Positions 36,975 through 48,800 of a DNA stretch of 64,000 nucleotides are shown one piece after another. Every line of letters starts with the position of its first letter. Position 1 is the first letter of the stretch. The DNA comes from Mactromeris polynyma (taxonomy: Eukaryota; Mollusca; Bivalvia; Venerida; Mactridae), in assembly GCA_032209605.1 (NCBI GenBank), contig JASFXZ010000027.1, positions 9,629,372 to 9,693,371 on the forward strand. Reading direction: 5' to 3'. The notes under the pieces are model-generated. The model was given only the letters and a program-made list of their open reading frames with translations. It had not been told where the DNA came from and did no database searches. Both the position numbers and the translations under genes were made by a program.

Positions 36975-37690
36975 CGGTCAGTTGACTTACCAAGTGTTCC
37001 TGTGTTAACAATCAGTTGAAGTAATTCAAGGGGAAAAAGGGAGTCCGATGTTGGGCTTGAATCCACAACTCCCTAAACACTAGTATGACACTCTACCAAC
37101 TGAGCTAACCGGGCGGCCGCCTAACCCCACACCACTACATTCCTCCCATACTGGCATCTGAGGCTCAACCACCGTGGGCCGTCAAACACTGGTGCCACCA
37201 TTGAAGTAATTCAAGGTGAAAAAGTGCACCCGATCAAACCCACAACCCCCCAAACACTAGTATCATTGTGGTGCTCTACCAACTTGAACTGAGCTAACCA
37301 TGCGGCCGCCTGATCCCAGACCGCTGCATTCCTCCCCTTCCGGCATCAGAGGCTCGACCACCGTGGGCCATCAAACACTGGTGCCACCATTGTAGTAATT
37401 CAAGTTGAAAAAGTGCACCCGATCAAACCCACAACCCCCTAAACACTAGTATGGTGCTCTACCGACTGAGCTGACCGGGCGGCCGTCTAACCCCACACCA
37501 CTACACAATCACAGTACTTACAGTCACAAGCAGCAGACAACTTTTCCACATAAACGAGAGTTCAGAGGTGGAGGACAATTGATTTTTGATGCAGTATCTT
37601 CAGTCAAATTGTCATGGAAGATCATACGCTTTGTCCAGGTCTCTAACCCATGACCTCTAGCAGTTGCATGCTCTGCTGACTGGCTTTATT
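36975..37690 (-). mobile_element. CORE-type tRNA SINE split by a later insertion
   Basis: The tail (CCAAGTGTTCCTGTG...AATCAG, 36986-37015) matches the tail of the SINE at 54170-54545, and the body and head (37516-37690: GACAACTT, GAGGTGGAGGACA, GTATCTTCAGTCA, then a minus-strand tRNA-like head near 37640-37690) also match. About 500 bp of other sequence separate the two parts. The tRNA-like head reads CAGAGCATGCAACTGCTAG with GGGTTAGAGACC as a weak B box. Confidence 0.65.
37016..37515 (-). repeat. Three tandem units of about 187 bp, each with a tRNA-like pol III promoter
   Basis: Units begin at 37016, 37201 and about 37390 (the last truncated). On the minus strand each contains GCTCAGTTGGTAGAG or a close variant as an A box and GTGGATTCAAGCC or GTGGGTTTGATC as a B box, then a non-tRNA body. 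Unit 2 has a small internal duplication in its A-box region. This looks like a SINE amplified head to tail; whether the tandem formed before or after insertion is unknown. Confidence 0.75.
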
Positions 37691-38026
37691 CTGTTTTAGA
37701 GGCATAAAAATGGTTGCATAACTCACAATATACTGTTTTGTAATGCTCATTTAAAGTCATTTACAAAACAAATGTAACAAGTGATTGACACAATTGTTTT
37801 AATTGATAAAAAATGCATAGTTTCAGTCAGTCCATTTGAAATTTGTATTGTTTTTAAACTCATGTACATTATAGATTTAAGAGGCAGTATATAATTTCAA
37901 GCTACGAAAAGCATAATAAATACAGAAGTATCATTAGTAAACAATTCATTTATATGCTTCTATAATTTGAAGGACATTGTGTGAGATGAGCTGCTTCAAG
38001 AATTTCCACACTGCATTGATATAAGA

Positions 38027-40069
38027 ATGTCTACCTCCGAAGATTGGAAAGAGAATACAGCCAGATGTTTGCAAAATGGCATCTATAAAAGTTACACAGC
38101 TGGTCTGTACACTGATGTGGAGATACAGGTGGAGAAAAAAACTTTTAAATGTCATAAAGTAATCTTGTCTGCATTTTCAGACTACTTCCATGCCATGTTC
38201 TCTAGTGGAATGAAAGAGAGTCAAAATAATGTTGTCTGTATCAAAGATATAAGTTCTGTGATATTTGAAAATGTCTTGTCGTTTGCGTATTCAGGAGAAG
38301 ACTGTGTTACCATAGATAATGCTGAGGACCTTTTACGTGCTTCAGTTATCCTGCAAATTCGTTGCCTTCAAGAAAGGTGTGAGAGTTTCCTTTTAGAACA
38401 AACAACAGCTGAAAATTGCATTGGCATTTGGCGTCTTGCTCAATGTCTGAGTTGTGACCAATTGAAAGAAACATCTTGGGAATTCATACTGAAAGAGTTT
38501 GAGGTTATATCTCAACTGGATGAATTCATTGCGCTGGAAAAAGATGAACTAATCTCAATTATCTCCCATGACAATCTTACAGTTTCCAATGAGGAAAATG
38601 TGTGTGATGCTGTATTTCGGTGGCTAGAGAAGGATGAAGGTAGAATTAATTTCCTTGGTGATATTTTTGACCAACTGAGACTTCAGCAGGTCAGTTTACA
38701 GTACCTTCTAGAAAAGGTTGATTTCAACCCTGCAGTGCGAAACAATCCAACATGTACGGATCTAGTCAAAGATGCACTTGACTATCATCTTTATCCTGAA
38801 AGACGAGAATTGTACAATGTACCCTTGAGATCAGGTAGCAAAATGGAAGTAAGTACTGTGTATTTTATTCTATACTTACGAAGACAGGGGTCTAGGTGCT
38901 GAATCTTGAGGGTCATTTTGATCATTTTTAATCGGATTTACCCTTGTTATAGCCAGACAATTTATAATTTAGAGAAAAATTTACCCTGAAGCCAGAATCC
39001 TTAGGGTCGAAATGTGGCCTTTTTGGAAATTCAGGGCATCAAAGGGTCAACGCTATTATCAATACAAATGTGAAACCATAGGGCTCATCAGACATGTTCC
39101 ATATGTAAAGATAATTTGTGACTGACTCATTTTTGTTTTCTGATTTCCTTGTAGGTGATTGTACTGATTGGAAAAACACCCCAAGGCAGAGAGCAGAAAT
39201 TGATTGAAGTTTACTGTTACAGTCCTCATGAACGCAAATGGTACACCATGCCTCCTCTACCCAGCAACATAGGCAGATATTTCTCATGCTGTGTGTATGG
39301 TGACTACATCTATGTCTCAGGTGGAACTGAGCGACCCATTGCATGTTTGAAGTTACATATTGGTCGTCGGGATTGGATTCATTGTAGGTCTATGAACTAT
39401 GGACGGCTCCGACATGCCATGGTGGCTGAAAGGAATGCTGTGTATGTCGTGGGAGGGTTTGATCCTATAACTGATGTCACATATCACAGTATTGAGAAGT
39501 ACGACGTTGCCCAGGAGACGTGGAAGGAGGTAGGAGATTTAACCTGTGCAGTGGATGCTTTATCTGCTGCAGCGTATAAGGGGAAGATTTATGTTTTTGG
39601 TGGATGGTTGAAAGACTGCGATCATGCTGCATGTGTGCAGTGTTTTGATACTGCTACAAATGTGTGTACAATAATTGACTGTTTACCAGAACCAGCTAAA
39701 TTCTCACGTTGTGTACAGGATATAGAAGGGAATGTGTACATCATGTATCCAACAGGTGATGTTATCAGATATAGCACTCATACAAATGTTTGTGAGAGAT
39801 TTGCTAAAATCTCTGGATTCAAAAGGTACAATTTCGGACTTACGCTCTTTCATGACAAGTTATTTGCTTTCGGTGGCGAAAGTGATGACCCAACTGTGGA
39901 AGAAGGGACAGAACTCTGCAAGAACTTGTTTGAACTTGACTTAACATCGAGAACATCAAAAATGTACTCAGATGTGATGCCAAATCCCTTCGAATCTTAT
40001 GGTTCTGTCCGAGTTGTGGTCAGTCGTGATAATTTAATACTTCACAAGAAGTTTGGGCCAAAACAATAG
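38027..40069 (+). CDS. Kelch-like (BTB-BACK-Kelch) protein, exons 38027-38848 and 39155-40069
   Basis: Exon 1 starts at ATG 38027 and ends at GGAA|GTAAGT; exon 2 follows CCTTGTAG and ends at the stop 40067-40069. Both borders are phase 0, giving 578 residues, the usual size for KLHL proteins. A BTB domain spans about residues 15-125 (LYTDVEIQV, FKCHKVILSAFSDYFHAMF), a BACK domain about 130-240 (CIGIWRLAQ, VFRWLEKDE), and the Kelch propeller about 275-565 with glycine doublets at VSGG, VVGG, VFGG and AFGG. The first and one later blade lack the doublet, so the propeller is somewhat divergent. Such proteins are substrate adaptors of Cullin-3 ubiquitin ligases in the cytosol; the substrate here is unknown. 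It resembles the KLHL24/KLHL6 branch, but I do not assign an orthologue. The single intron separates BACK from Kelch. Confidence 0.92.
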
Positions 40070-40482
40070 GTACAATACATTGTTTAAAGTATTCACTAGC
40101 AACAGCTTTTAGATAGACATTAATATTGTTGGAAAAAAGTATTTTGTATAAGAAAATTGAGTTATGATGGACACTTTAGTGTTTATGTCACTTAGCCGGA
40201 ATGTAACAATTTCTCACTAGTTTTTTAGTTACACTCTTTTCACTAATCTAAAAAAGTATTTTAGGAGCATTTCTTAGACATTTATGTCTTTGGTTTAAAG
40301 TTATGCATCTCTCTGTAGCAACAAGGCTTGTGCCATACATGTTGTTTATTGAACATTTTACAAGGATTTCTGTCAAACTGGTTCTGACAGAATCATGTCT
40401 TTTATAGATCTGAAGCAATCATTATTTATGATCATGTTGTTTTATAGATTGATATGGTATGTGTTATATTATCACATATATA

Positions 40483-41472
40483 CGAGGGTGGTCCGGAAAG
40501 TTTGTAGACAACCTTTATTTTTTCCTTACACAGGCTATTACAATGCTTGGCTTTACATCACACAATTCTTTAACATTAACTGATTTACGGAATTAAATTA
40601 CTTTTGTAATTATGATAACAGTACCTGTGTTATTGCTTCCATAGCAACCTCATATGGGTATAACTGGAGCACGCTAAAATTGGAGCTTTTATCAGATCTA
40701 GTGCAGTTGTTAAATTGAGTCATATTTTCATAGAATTAGCTAGCAATGTTATAGAAAATACTTGATGACGTGACGGTCTTTACAGACGTCATGTTATGAT
40801 TTTAATGGCCTCGCATTAAAAATGAGCATTTTGTAAGAAACTGTTTAAGAGTCATGTATGAAAGTTCGTAAATCATGACGACATCAGACGTTAGGGTAGA
40901 GCAGCGAGCTATTGTAACGTTTTGTGTAGAACTCGGACAAACCCTGTGGAAACTATAAACTTTCTTAATTCTTCTTCAAAGCGACCAAATCTTTCACTGA
41001 CACCTGTTTATAAATGGTTTAAACGATTTAATGATGGGGGAGAAGAATTTGAAGATAATTCACCTTACAGTCCGGACCTAGTGCCCATGGATTTCGCTGT
41101 TTTCCCCTTCATAAAGTCACTTCGAGGTAGAAAATTCAGACACTTACATGAGCTTTAAGTCTCAACGTCACAAGAATTGAGAGCGACTGGTATACTCAGG
41201 TGTATAGCAAATGGGTTGATAAGCAGATAAAATGCAATGGTCAATATTTTGAGGAGTAACAATGCTGACAGACTGACATGTTTCATGTAAAAGTATGTTG
41301 TGACGTGCTCCACTGTTGCTAATATGACTTACAAAAACTGATGTTATTATATAATTTGTCAAAGAAAATGTTTTTTTTGCATATTGTGCATACCTAGAAT
41401 GGTGTTTCTTCCTTTTAAATGATTATTAAGCCTGTGACAGATTGTGTCTACGAACTTTCCAGACATCCGTTG
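40483..41472 (+). mobile_element. Mariner-family transposon, internally deleted
   Basis: The element lies between TA dinucleotides and has inverted ends of about 29 bp: CGAGGGTGGTCCGGAAAGTT on the left and, read on the other strand, CAACGGATGTCTGGAAAGTT on the right. It is 990 bp, shorter than the roughly 1.3 kb of full-length mariners. The transposase remains are described separately. Confidence 0.88.
40875..41259 (+). pseudogene. Mariner transposase remnant with frameshift and internal deletion
   Basis: The frame from ATG 40875 reads VRVEQRAIVTFCVELGQT, the N-terminal helix-turn-helix region, then shifts by one base near 40940 and continues as VETINFLN...SLTPVYKWFKRFNDG. A large central deletion follows, removing the first catalytic Asp residues. 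The sequence resumes as YSPDLVPMDFAVFPF and LRGRKF, and a further frame change gives DWYTQVYSKWV...GQYFEE before a stop at 41257-41259. It cannot encode active transposase. Confidence 0.85.
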
Positions 41473-41631
41473 TATATATAACATGCGTTTTATACTTATA
41501 TATCTTTGTGTAGTTTTTGCTTGAGTTGTTGGAGTATCTTTTTTTGTTCACCAAGATCTGTTTCTGCATTTGTTATAATTTATATGAAGTTTTTTCACTT
41601 GTTTACTCATGTTACTCATACCGTCTCCCAT

Positions 41632-41830
41632 GGCTGAGTGGTTAAGGCATCTGCCTTTAGAGCAGGAGGTCGAAGGTTCTAATACCGGTAGTGGTCTGTT
41701 CTATGGTCGGTTGGTGAGCCACAAGTTAGTTAATGGTTACAGTTTGGCTACCTGCCTGGTGCCTGGCATTGAAGGATAGGATTTAGAAAGTAAATGTGTC
41801 TCTTAAGTCAGAAATCATTCGCCCTAAAAA
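41632..41830 (+). mobile_element. tRNA-derived SINE with a type-II tRNA-like head
   Basis: TGGCTGAGTGGTTAAGGC is a good A box and AGGTTCTAATACC a degraded B box, with an anticodon-like stem (CTGC/GCAG) between them. The B box deviates from GGTTCGAATCC and the acceptor stem does not close, so this is a SINE head or pseudo-tRNA and not a tRNA gene. A non-tRNA body (GGTTGGTGAGCCACAAG, TGCCTGGTGCCTGGC) follows and ends in an A-rich stretch. Confidence 0.65.
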
Positions 41831-42064
41831 AAGAGTTACCTTTTAATAACTAAACACTTTACTTTTTACATATTTGAAGACCTTCAGCACTAATTATGGC
41901 AATATGTCATGTGATATTGAACAGCATTGTTTCTGTGCATATTAATGGCCTGTTCGAAAGAAGTTGAAATTAATCTAAATACAGTTTGAATGAATACATG
42001 ATTGGATGGTCGTAAAGCCTTTGTCAATTATCAATTACATGCTCAGTTTGTCTGATAGGTTAGG

Positions 42065-42166
42065 ATACAGAAGATTGACATGAGTTCTCTTCCTTTGCCC
42101 CTGCTAGAGTTATCTATCTTTATCCCTTCTATTATTGAACTAAACAAAGGGAGAGTACTCGTGACA
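42065..42166. mobile_element. Decayed MITE, CACAGG family
   Basis: ACAGAAGATTGACATGAG begins the left arm, CCCTTCTATTA lies in the middle and AAAGGGAGAGTACTCGTGAC ends the right arm; the outer right end is lost. Confidence 0.65.
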
Positions 42167-43491
42167 GGACCACTAAGTTATGGACCAAAATTTATAATGA
42201 TGGCAATGGGATGAAAACTAGTAAGGTTATGTAAAGTAGTTGGTATGTGAAGTGTGCTTGAAACAGAACAGTGTACAGAATTATGTAATGATTATGCTGC
42301 AATTGAAAAAAATAATGAGGATGTAAGAATATGATAGTGGTCAATATGGAGACACAACGGCATGCCAGAAACCTGTCACTGTGTGGGGTTGTTAACTTTT
42401 CTGTAGGGAGAATCTCGGCTAAAAATTCAGTAATGCATTTAAGAACTTACTAGGTGAGTTTTCTTGGCTACTGTAATACACATTCACTGTTTTATTATAC
42501 ACAATTTGTCTCCAAAACTCTAAAATCTTCATACACCTTCTGTTGATTTTGCAATACACAGCTATAATGATTTTATAATGATTCAATTGAACTATTGAAA
42601 AAGTTGATTCATAGTTTCAGATCACTGTATCATAATGTTGTGAAGTTTACCAAAATACAAAATGGTGAGTTAACTCCTTAGACCAGTGTATGTCATTTAA
42701 AGTTGATCAAAAGATAAGTCAATATTGACCTTTGTTATGTTTTCAGTTTGAATTTAGTATTTTTTGTTATCTTTAGCTAATTAATATATGTTATTCTTTA
42801 TTATCCATGGTGCAAAACTTGTGTATTTGTGTAGTGTTTTGATGAAGTAATAGTATGGCTACATTGTGCTTTGCTCATACCTGCCTTGTATTTTGTGCTT
42901 GTTTTGCATTGTGAAATGGAAGAATTGAAGTGTACTTTCAACGACATATCAAACAGTCACTTACTGCAGAAATATATGATAGATATGGATTCATATTTCT
43001 AGTTTTGCTTTTCTATATCTGTTGAGGAAATTAAAAAACACATTTCTCAACTGTCCACTTAGTTTGCAGAATATATCCTCCTAGTAAAAGCATTAAAACC
43101 TGTAATAACCTTCAATTTTTTGAAAATCCTTTAAAACCGTTATTTTTTCTGAAATACCTGTAATTCCTTCTCCAAACATTTAAATTACATTTATATTGTA
43201 CTATTCACTCACGAAAGCTGCAGCCTTATGATACTACTTGCATATACTCGCGTATCATTTTGAGTATTTGTGAAGGCAAGTAGTCGCCTATTGCCCAGCC
43301 AGGAACCCCTTGTCCTCACAGCAGCAGGTGCCCTGCCACCCCATCTCAGCCGCATCAATCCATCAAATTAGACGGTCAAAATTTGCTTTTATTTGATCAT
43401 TATTTTTTCAGGAATCACACTAAAAACTTTATTTTGCTAAATTGCAATCTTTATAAAAAACAACTTTATTTTTGTTGATGCCTGCTAGGAG

Positions 43492-43811
43492 CACAGGAAA
43501 TTTTTATGAGTACTCTCCCTTTATGCCTTCTTAAGTACATATGCCGAGTCCAAAAAGAAGGTGTGCATGGGATAATATGGACATTCTTTGATACCATGGG
43601 GGCTAAACATGGACATATTTGGTACCAACTGAAAGATAATTTTAATTTCTGACTGGTGGTATATTTTAACTATCTTGATGGGTATATTGACCAATATGAT
43701 TTAATTGGTTACAAAGTAATGGCGAAACACGTCATGCAAACTTTCTTTTTTGACTAAGCATATTTATTCCTTCTTTAGAGATAAAGAGAGAACTTGTGAC
43801 AATCTCCTGTG
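43492..43811. mobile_element. 320-bp inverted-repeat element, CACAGG family
   Basis: The left arm (CACAGGAAATTTTTATGAG, CTCTCCCTTTATGCCTTCTT) and right arm (TCCTTCTTTAGAGATAAAGA, ACTTGTGACAATCTCCTGTG) are inverted. The interior of about 230 bp differs from other copies, so this may be a longer variant or a nested insertion. No target duplication was seen. Confidence 0.7.
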
Positions 43812-45099
43812 AGACACTCCTACATAAATGGAACTTTTATTCAACTGTTAATTATTTTATCTGAATATTTTGATGACTGAATATCAAGTAGTTTTTCACT
43901 TTCTTAAAAAAGGTTTGTTAAATTTCAATACTAGCTAAGTAGGTAGCCATATTAGAACTCAAATATGGCCATTAAATTTACCTAAAATTGGATTTCAAAA
44001 TAGTCTATTTTATAATCCAACTGCTTACGTTTTACAAAAATTAAATTACTTTTGTACTTTTTTATCAAATCTGTGTACATGTACCAACTTTTGAAAACTA
44101 GCCCCAGTCTCGACTGGTATGCGTGTAATTCCATGCTGTGAACTGAGTTTCTGAACACAGAATAATGTCAGAGATAAAACAAACAAACAAGGAAGCTATT
44201 TATGCCATTTAATTATAAGAAGTGTATGGCAGCATAAATATCAAGTACATAAATTTGATCATAATATCACAAAGTCTTACATAGGACGGAATGTAATTAA
44301 AAACATGATACTAAATATGACAGACAAATATAATCACTACATATTTCCAACATTAAGTAGACCGTACTATCTCTCATTGTTGTCTTAAAGTATAAATTCA
44401 TTGAAAGAGCACAATTTGATAATATTTCTCCTGTTTTAGTCCTTTATTTATAAATACCTTTTAAGACTGATAAAAGATACTAAATAATTCACTGAAGTAT
44501 TATTTATCGCTATAGCTCATTTGACTGTAGATACTGGTGAGTATTTATATTAACAGAGCAGATACCTAATTTTTCTCGCATGTAAGTCAAAACTTCCAAA
44601 CCTTTCAATTGCAAACTGCTCGACTTGATGAAACAATTGATGCATATATTTAAAATAGTGACCGACTTCATACTTAAGTATAATCATAAAATTGGGGCCC
44701 GAACTTGAAACAACACGATGCCTCGTTATTAAAGTTTTCACACGGTAAAACAAGACTATAACATAGATGTACAATGTGTATACACCAAATGTGCAGGTTA
44801 AAAATGCATCATATTCACAACATAAATGTCTCAATCAATCAGACATACATGACAATCAGGTTGTAGACTTTCAAATAGTAAAATAGACTATGTACATACT
44901 GTCAACAGCTGATGCAGGGATGAGAAAACAAACAAAACTGACAGGCAGTAGCTAAAAATAGCACTACACAACATCTGGGTTAGTCTGCCAAACCTGCTGT
45001 TTCATGAAAATATCGTAATCACCGGTTAACACCCTTTCCCCGAACTTTCTTATTGGATTTACATTAATCTCAAAATATAAAAAATGATGCTTGTACATG

Positions 45100-45646
45100 G
45101 CATAGAAGTGATAACTCTCTTCCCAGCATAGAAGTGAGAACTCTTGACCCGGCATAGAAGTGAGAACTCTCGTCACGGCAAAGAAGTGAGAACTCTCTTT
45201 CAGGCATAGAAATGAGAATTCTCTTCCCAGCATAGAAGAGAGAACTCTTGACCCGGCATAGAAGTGAGAACTCTCGTCATGGCAAAGAAGTGAGAACTCT
45301 CGTCCCAGCATAGAAGTGAAAACTCTCGTCCCGGCATAGAAGTAAGAACTCTCTTTCAGGCATAGAAGTGAGAACTCTCTTCCCAGCATAGAAGTGAGAA
45401 CTCTCGTCCAGGCATAGAAGTGAGAACTCTCTTTCAGGCATAGAAGTGAGAACTCTCTTCCCAGCATAGAAGAGAGAACTCTTGACCCAGCATAGAAGTG
45501 AGAACTCTCATCACGGCAAAGAAGTGAGAACTCTTGTCCCAGCATAGAAGTGAGAACTCTCGTCCCAGCATAGAAGTGAGAACTCTCGTCCCGGCATAGA
45601 AGTGAGAACTCTTGTCCAGGCATAGAAGTGAGAACTCTCATCTCGG
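45100..45646. repeat. 26-bp minisatellite, about 21 copies
   Basis: The 26-bp unit runs GCATAGAAGTGAGAACTCTC plus six variable bases (for example GTCCCA or TTTCAG). Variants recur in the same local order, so the array grew by multi-unit steps. It is open on the minus strand only because three units (78 bp) are in frame. It begins about 180 bp beyond the TBC1D32 stop codon, in the likely 3' UTR or flank. Confidence 0.92.
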
Positions 45647-45829
45647 CTTATCTTGGCACAACGATCCTGTATCTAGAGCAGCATCTTATCTATAACAAAT
45701 TCTACCAAACTCTTCCACAGAAATTGTCCACAAAACACGCAAGGCATCTTACACTATCATACATTCATGCAAGAGCTACGCTGACATCTAACTGATCAAA
45801 CACATCACAGACATGGACGACAATCCTGA

Positions 45830-48800
45830 TCAAGGTTTTGTGATGTTCAACATATCGGGTAAAACCATTTTCCTGTATTTATCTTCCAACTCCATCATAT
45901 ATTTGAGATTCTGAGCAACTTTGAAGTTACAGATCGGTTCTTCCTGAAGTAAAAACACATACAGAGATTCATCAGTCAACTAAAAATATATTTATCAATA
46001 AGAGAAGAACAAATGAACAGAGAACAACAGAGAAATGCTTATGAATACGAAATCAACTTAAAATATGAACCAATCATATTGTCTGATTTGTTGCCTATTT
46101 AAACAACATGCTTGATATAAAACATTTTATTGGTCTAAAATGCAGGTCAAAATAAATATTATACAGCTACCCTGAGTCTTATAATGTTTGTAAATATGGC
46201 CCCAGGAAAATAGACATATCACAAATCCATACTTTCAATATCAGGTTAAAATAACATGCATAAAAGAAGCATCCATAAATTGATTATGCCTGACTTAGAA
46301 AAAAATACTTAAAAAATCTTTATCTACTGATATACATTTTCTCAGGTTGTAACCAGGCTCGAGTCTTACCTTGAGAAATATAATCAAATCATGTGACTGC
46401 ATATGTGTCATTATCTCCCTTTGTAGATGTTTCAGTATAGCTACACACATGTACACTTGATAGTCTATACCAAATGTCATACAAACAATGATGTAATGGC
46501 AGATATCAGGCCAGTCCAAATAATTCCAGAAGCATTGGGTCAACCAATGTTGTGAAATCTGAAAGTAATCAAATAACATATTTTTTTTGTTATATCAACA
46601 AATATACAACTGTTATTATTTTATTGATTGACTGATTTAAAGATTGACAGAATGACTGACTGCTTTAGAAGTTTATGATTTTTAACAGTATTACAGTAAT
46701 ATACTGCAGTCAGTTGTTCTAACCAATGTTCCAAGGCTGCCAACCAGGTCAAACATGTTCTATTGAGAGCAACTGACCTCCTCCCACATGTTCTATTGAG
46801 AGCAACTGACCTCCTCCCACATGTTCTATTGAGAGCAACTGACCTCCTCCCACATGTTCTATTGCAAGCAACTGACCTCCTCCCACATGTTCTATTGAGA
46901 GCAACTGACCTCCTCCCACATGTTCTATTGAGAGCAACTGACCTCCTCCAACATGTTCTATTGAGAGCAACTGACCTCCTCCCACATGTTCTATTGAGAG
47001 CAACTGACCTCCTCCAACATGTTCTATTGAGAGCAACTGACCTCCTCCAACATGTTCTATTGAGAGCAACTGACCTCCTCCCACATGTTCTATTGAGAGC
47101 AACTGACCTCCTCCAACATGTTCTATTGAGAGCAACTGACCTCCTCCCACATGTTCTATTGAGAGCAACTGACCTCCTCCCACATGTTCTATTGAGAGCA
47201 ACTGACCTCCTCCAACATGTTCTATTGAGAGCAACTGACCTCCTCCAACATGTTCTATTGAGAGCAACTGACCTCCTCTCACATGTTCTATTGAGAGCAA
47301 CTGACCTCCTCCCACATGTTCTATTGCAAGCAACTGACCTCCTCCCACATGTTCTATTGCGAGCAACTGACCTCCTCCCACATGTTCTATTGAGAGCAAC
47401 TGACCTCCTCCAACATGTTCTATTGCGAGCAACTGACCTCCTCCAACATGTTCTATTGAGAGCAACTGACCTCCTCCCACATGTTCTATCGCGAGCAACT
47501 GACCTCCTCCCACATGTTTTATCGCGAGCAACTGACCATCTCCAACATGGATCAGAGGTGAAGTACAATAACATTAAAGGAATCATCTTCTGTCCAATTG
47601 TGGTTTAAGAGGAGATGTTGTCTAAAGGAAGTGTTGATACATGATACCAATGCACGACAGACAGCCAACGATCCTAATAGTTCACATCTACCACAATAAT
47701 TTCAACATATATATACATGTATACACATCTATGTCACAATCCTCACTATTTCTGCATGCTTGTATCAAATTTGAACGAAGACCATTGAGAAAATGTGACA
47801 ATAGTCACAATAATTTCCGTACAAGCCTCATAACTGCTTTTCATCTGCTTACACTTACAACAACATTGAAAGCTTGAACTCAGAACCATGGTGTCATTGT
47901 CATGACAATACAAATTCATATACAAAGATAACTTAACAATTTGGTCAGACTCAAAATTACAAATATTTCACACGATCATCTATACACAGGTCATATTAGG
48001 TTGAATACATACTTGTGCTGGTGTGAATCCTGACATTTTGAAAGCAGACGACACAAGTGGAAGTTCTATCTGTAGAATGAATTCTATTTTGTGACCAGTA
48101 CTAGAAAACACAGGATGTATACCGCTGGAGCTTAGAGCAGGCGGTAAATGTACCTGGAAATAGATCAAGTAACATCTGAAACCTGCAAAACAAAGCTAAA
48201 CTAGATGTGTTCTTAGGACATGGATGCCCCAGCTATGGGCTTTTCAACCGTAATTGATCGGAGACCAAGTTTTAAGTCGAAAAGTGGCCGTAAATCCTCC
48301 AGAATATGAGGATTGTAACAGAAATCAAACCTGGCCTGTATTTTATTGTGCCCAAAATGAATTGAGTTCATCCATCTTTTCAAAAGTAATTGATTGGAAA
48401 CCAATTTTTTAAGTAAAAAAGGGCCATAACTCGCACTAATTGGTGGATTGTAACAAAATAAAATTTGACCTATAATTTATTATCCTATGCTTATGTGCCA
48501 AATATAAATTGAATCAACCCATCTTTTCAAGTGTTATTGATCAGAAACCAGTTTTTGTATGGACAGAAGCATGGACAGAAGGGACAGGGGTATGACCTTT
48601 ACAGTATATGTATATTAGTTCCGAGAGAAATACATATTATAATAAGAGAACCGAACAGAATCACATTAAGACAAGATTTCTACCATTCGAACAACTGATT
48701 ACTGATTCATTCTGAAAAAGACAACAATAAAATCACAAAATACCGAAGCATGTAGTCTAGGCAACCACAAATAGCCAGACACTCCGAGGGCCGAGAACTG

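Larger units (their letters stand above)
36051..38026. other. Intergenic stretch between the divergent protease and kelch-like genes
   Basis: No gene recognised. It presumably holds distal promoter sequence for the minus-strand protease gene and promoter or 5' UTR for the plus-strand kelch-like gene. The clearest features are the nested SINEs at 36975-37690. Confidence 0.5.
40070..45829. other. Intergenic stretch between the kelch-like gene and TBC1D32
   Basis: No functional gene recognised. It holds a broken mariner (40483-41472), a tRNA-like SINE (41632-41830), two CACAGG MITEs and a 26-bp minisatellite close to the TBC1D32 stop codon. On the minus strand, an AATAAA at 44443-44448 is the nearest clear poly(A) signal I noticed for TBC1D32; if used, the 3' UTR would include the minisatellite. 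Confidence 0.5.

Noticed and set aside
41632..41705. Possible tRNA gene
   Set aside because: The A box is good, but the B box is altered, the acceptor stem does not close and the element continues into a SINE body.
44964..45641. 225-codon frame on the minus strand
   Set aside because: It reads a 26-bp minisatellite (three units per 26 residues) and has no independent coding support.
46395..46430. Apparent CACAGG-MITE word (TTATCTCCCTTTGTAG)
   Set aside because: It lies in a TBC1D32 coding exon with a conserved reading frame and has no second arm; the similarity is chance.
46621..47608. Long open frames of 260-321 codons on both strands
   Set aside because: They are produced by a 33-bp repeat without stops; the frames overlap each other on both strands and lie in an intron of TBC1D32.
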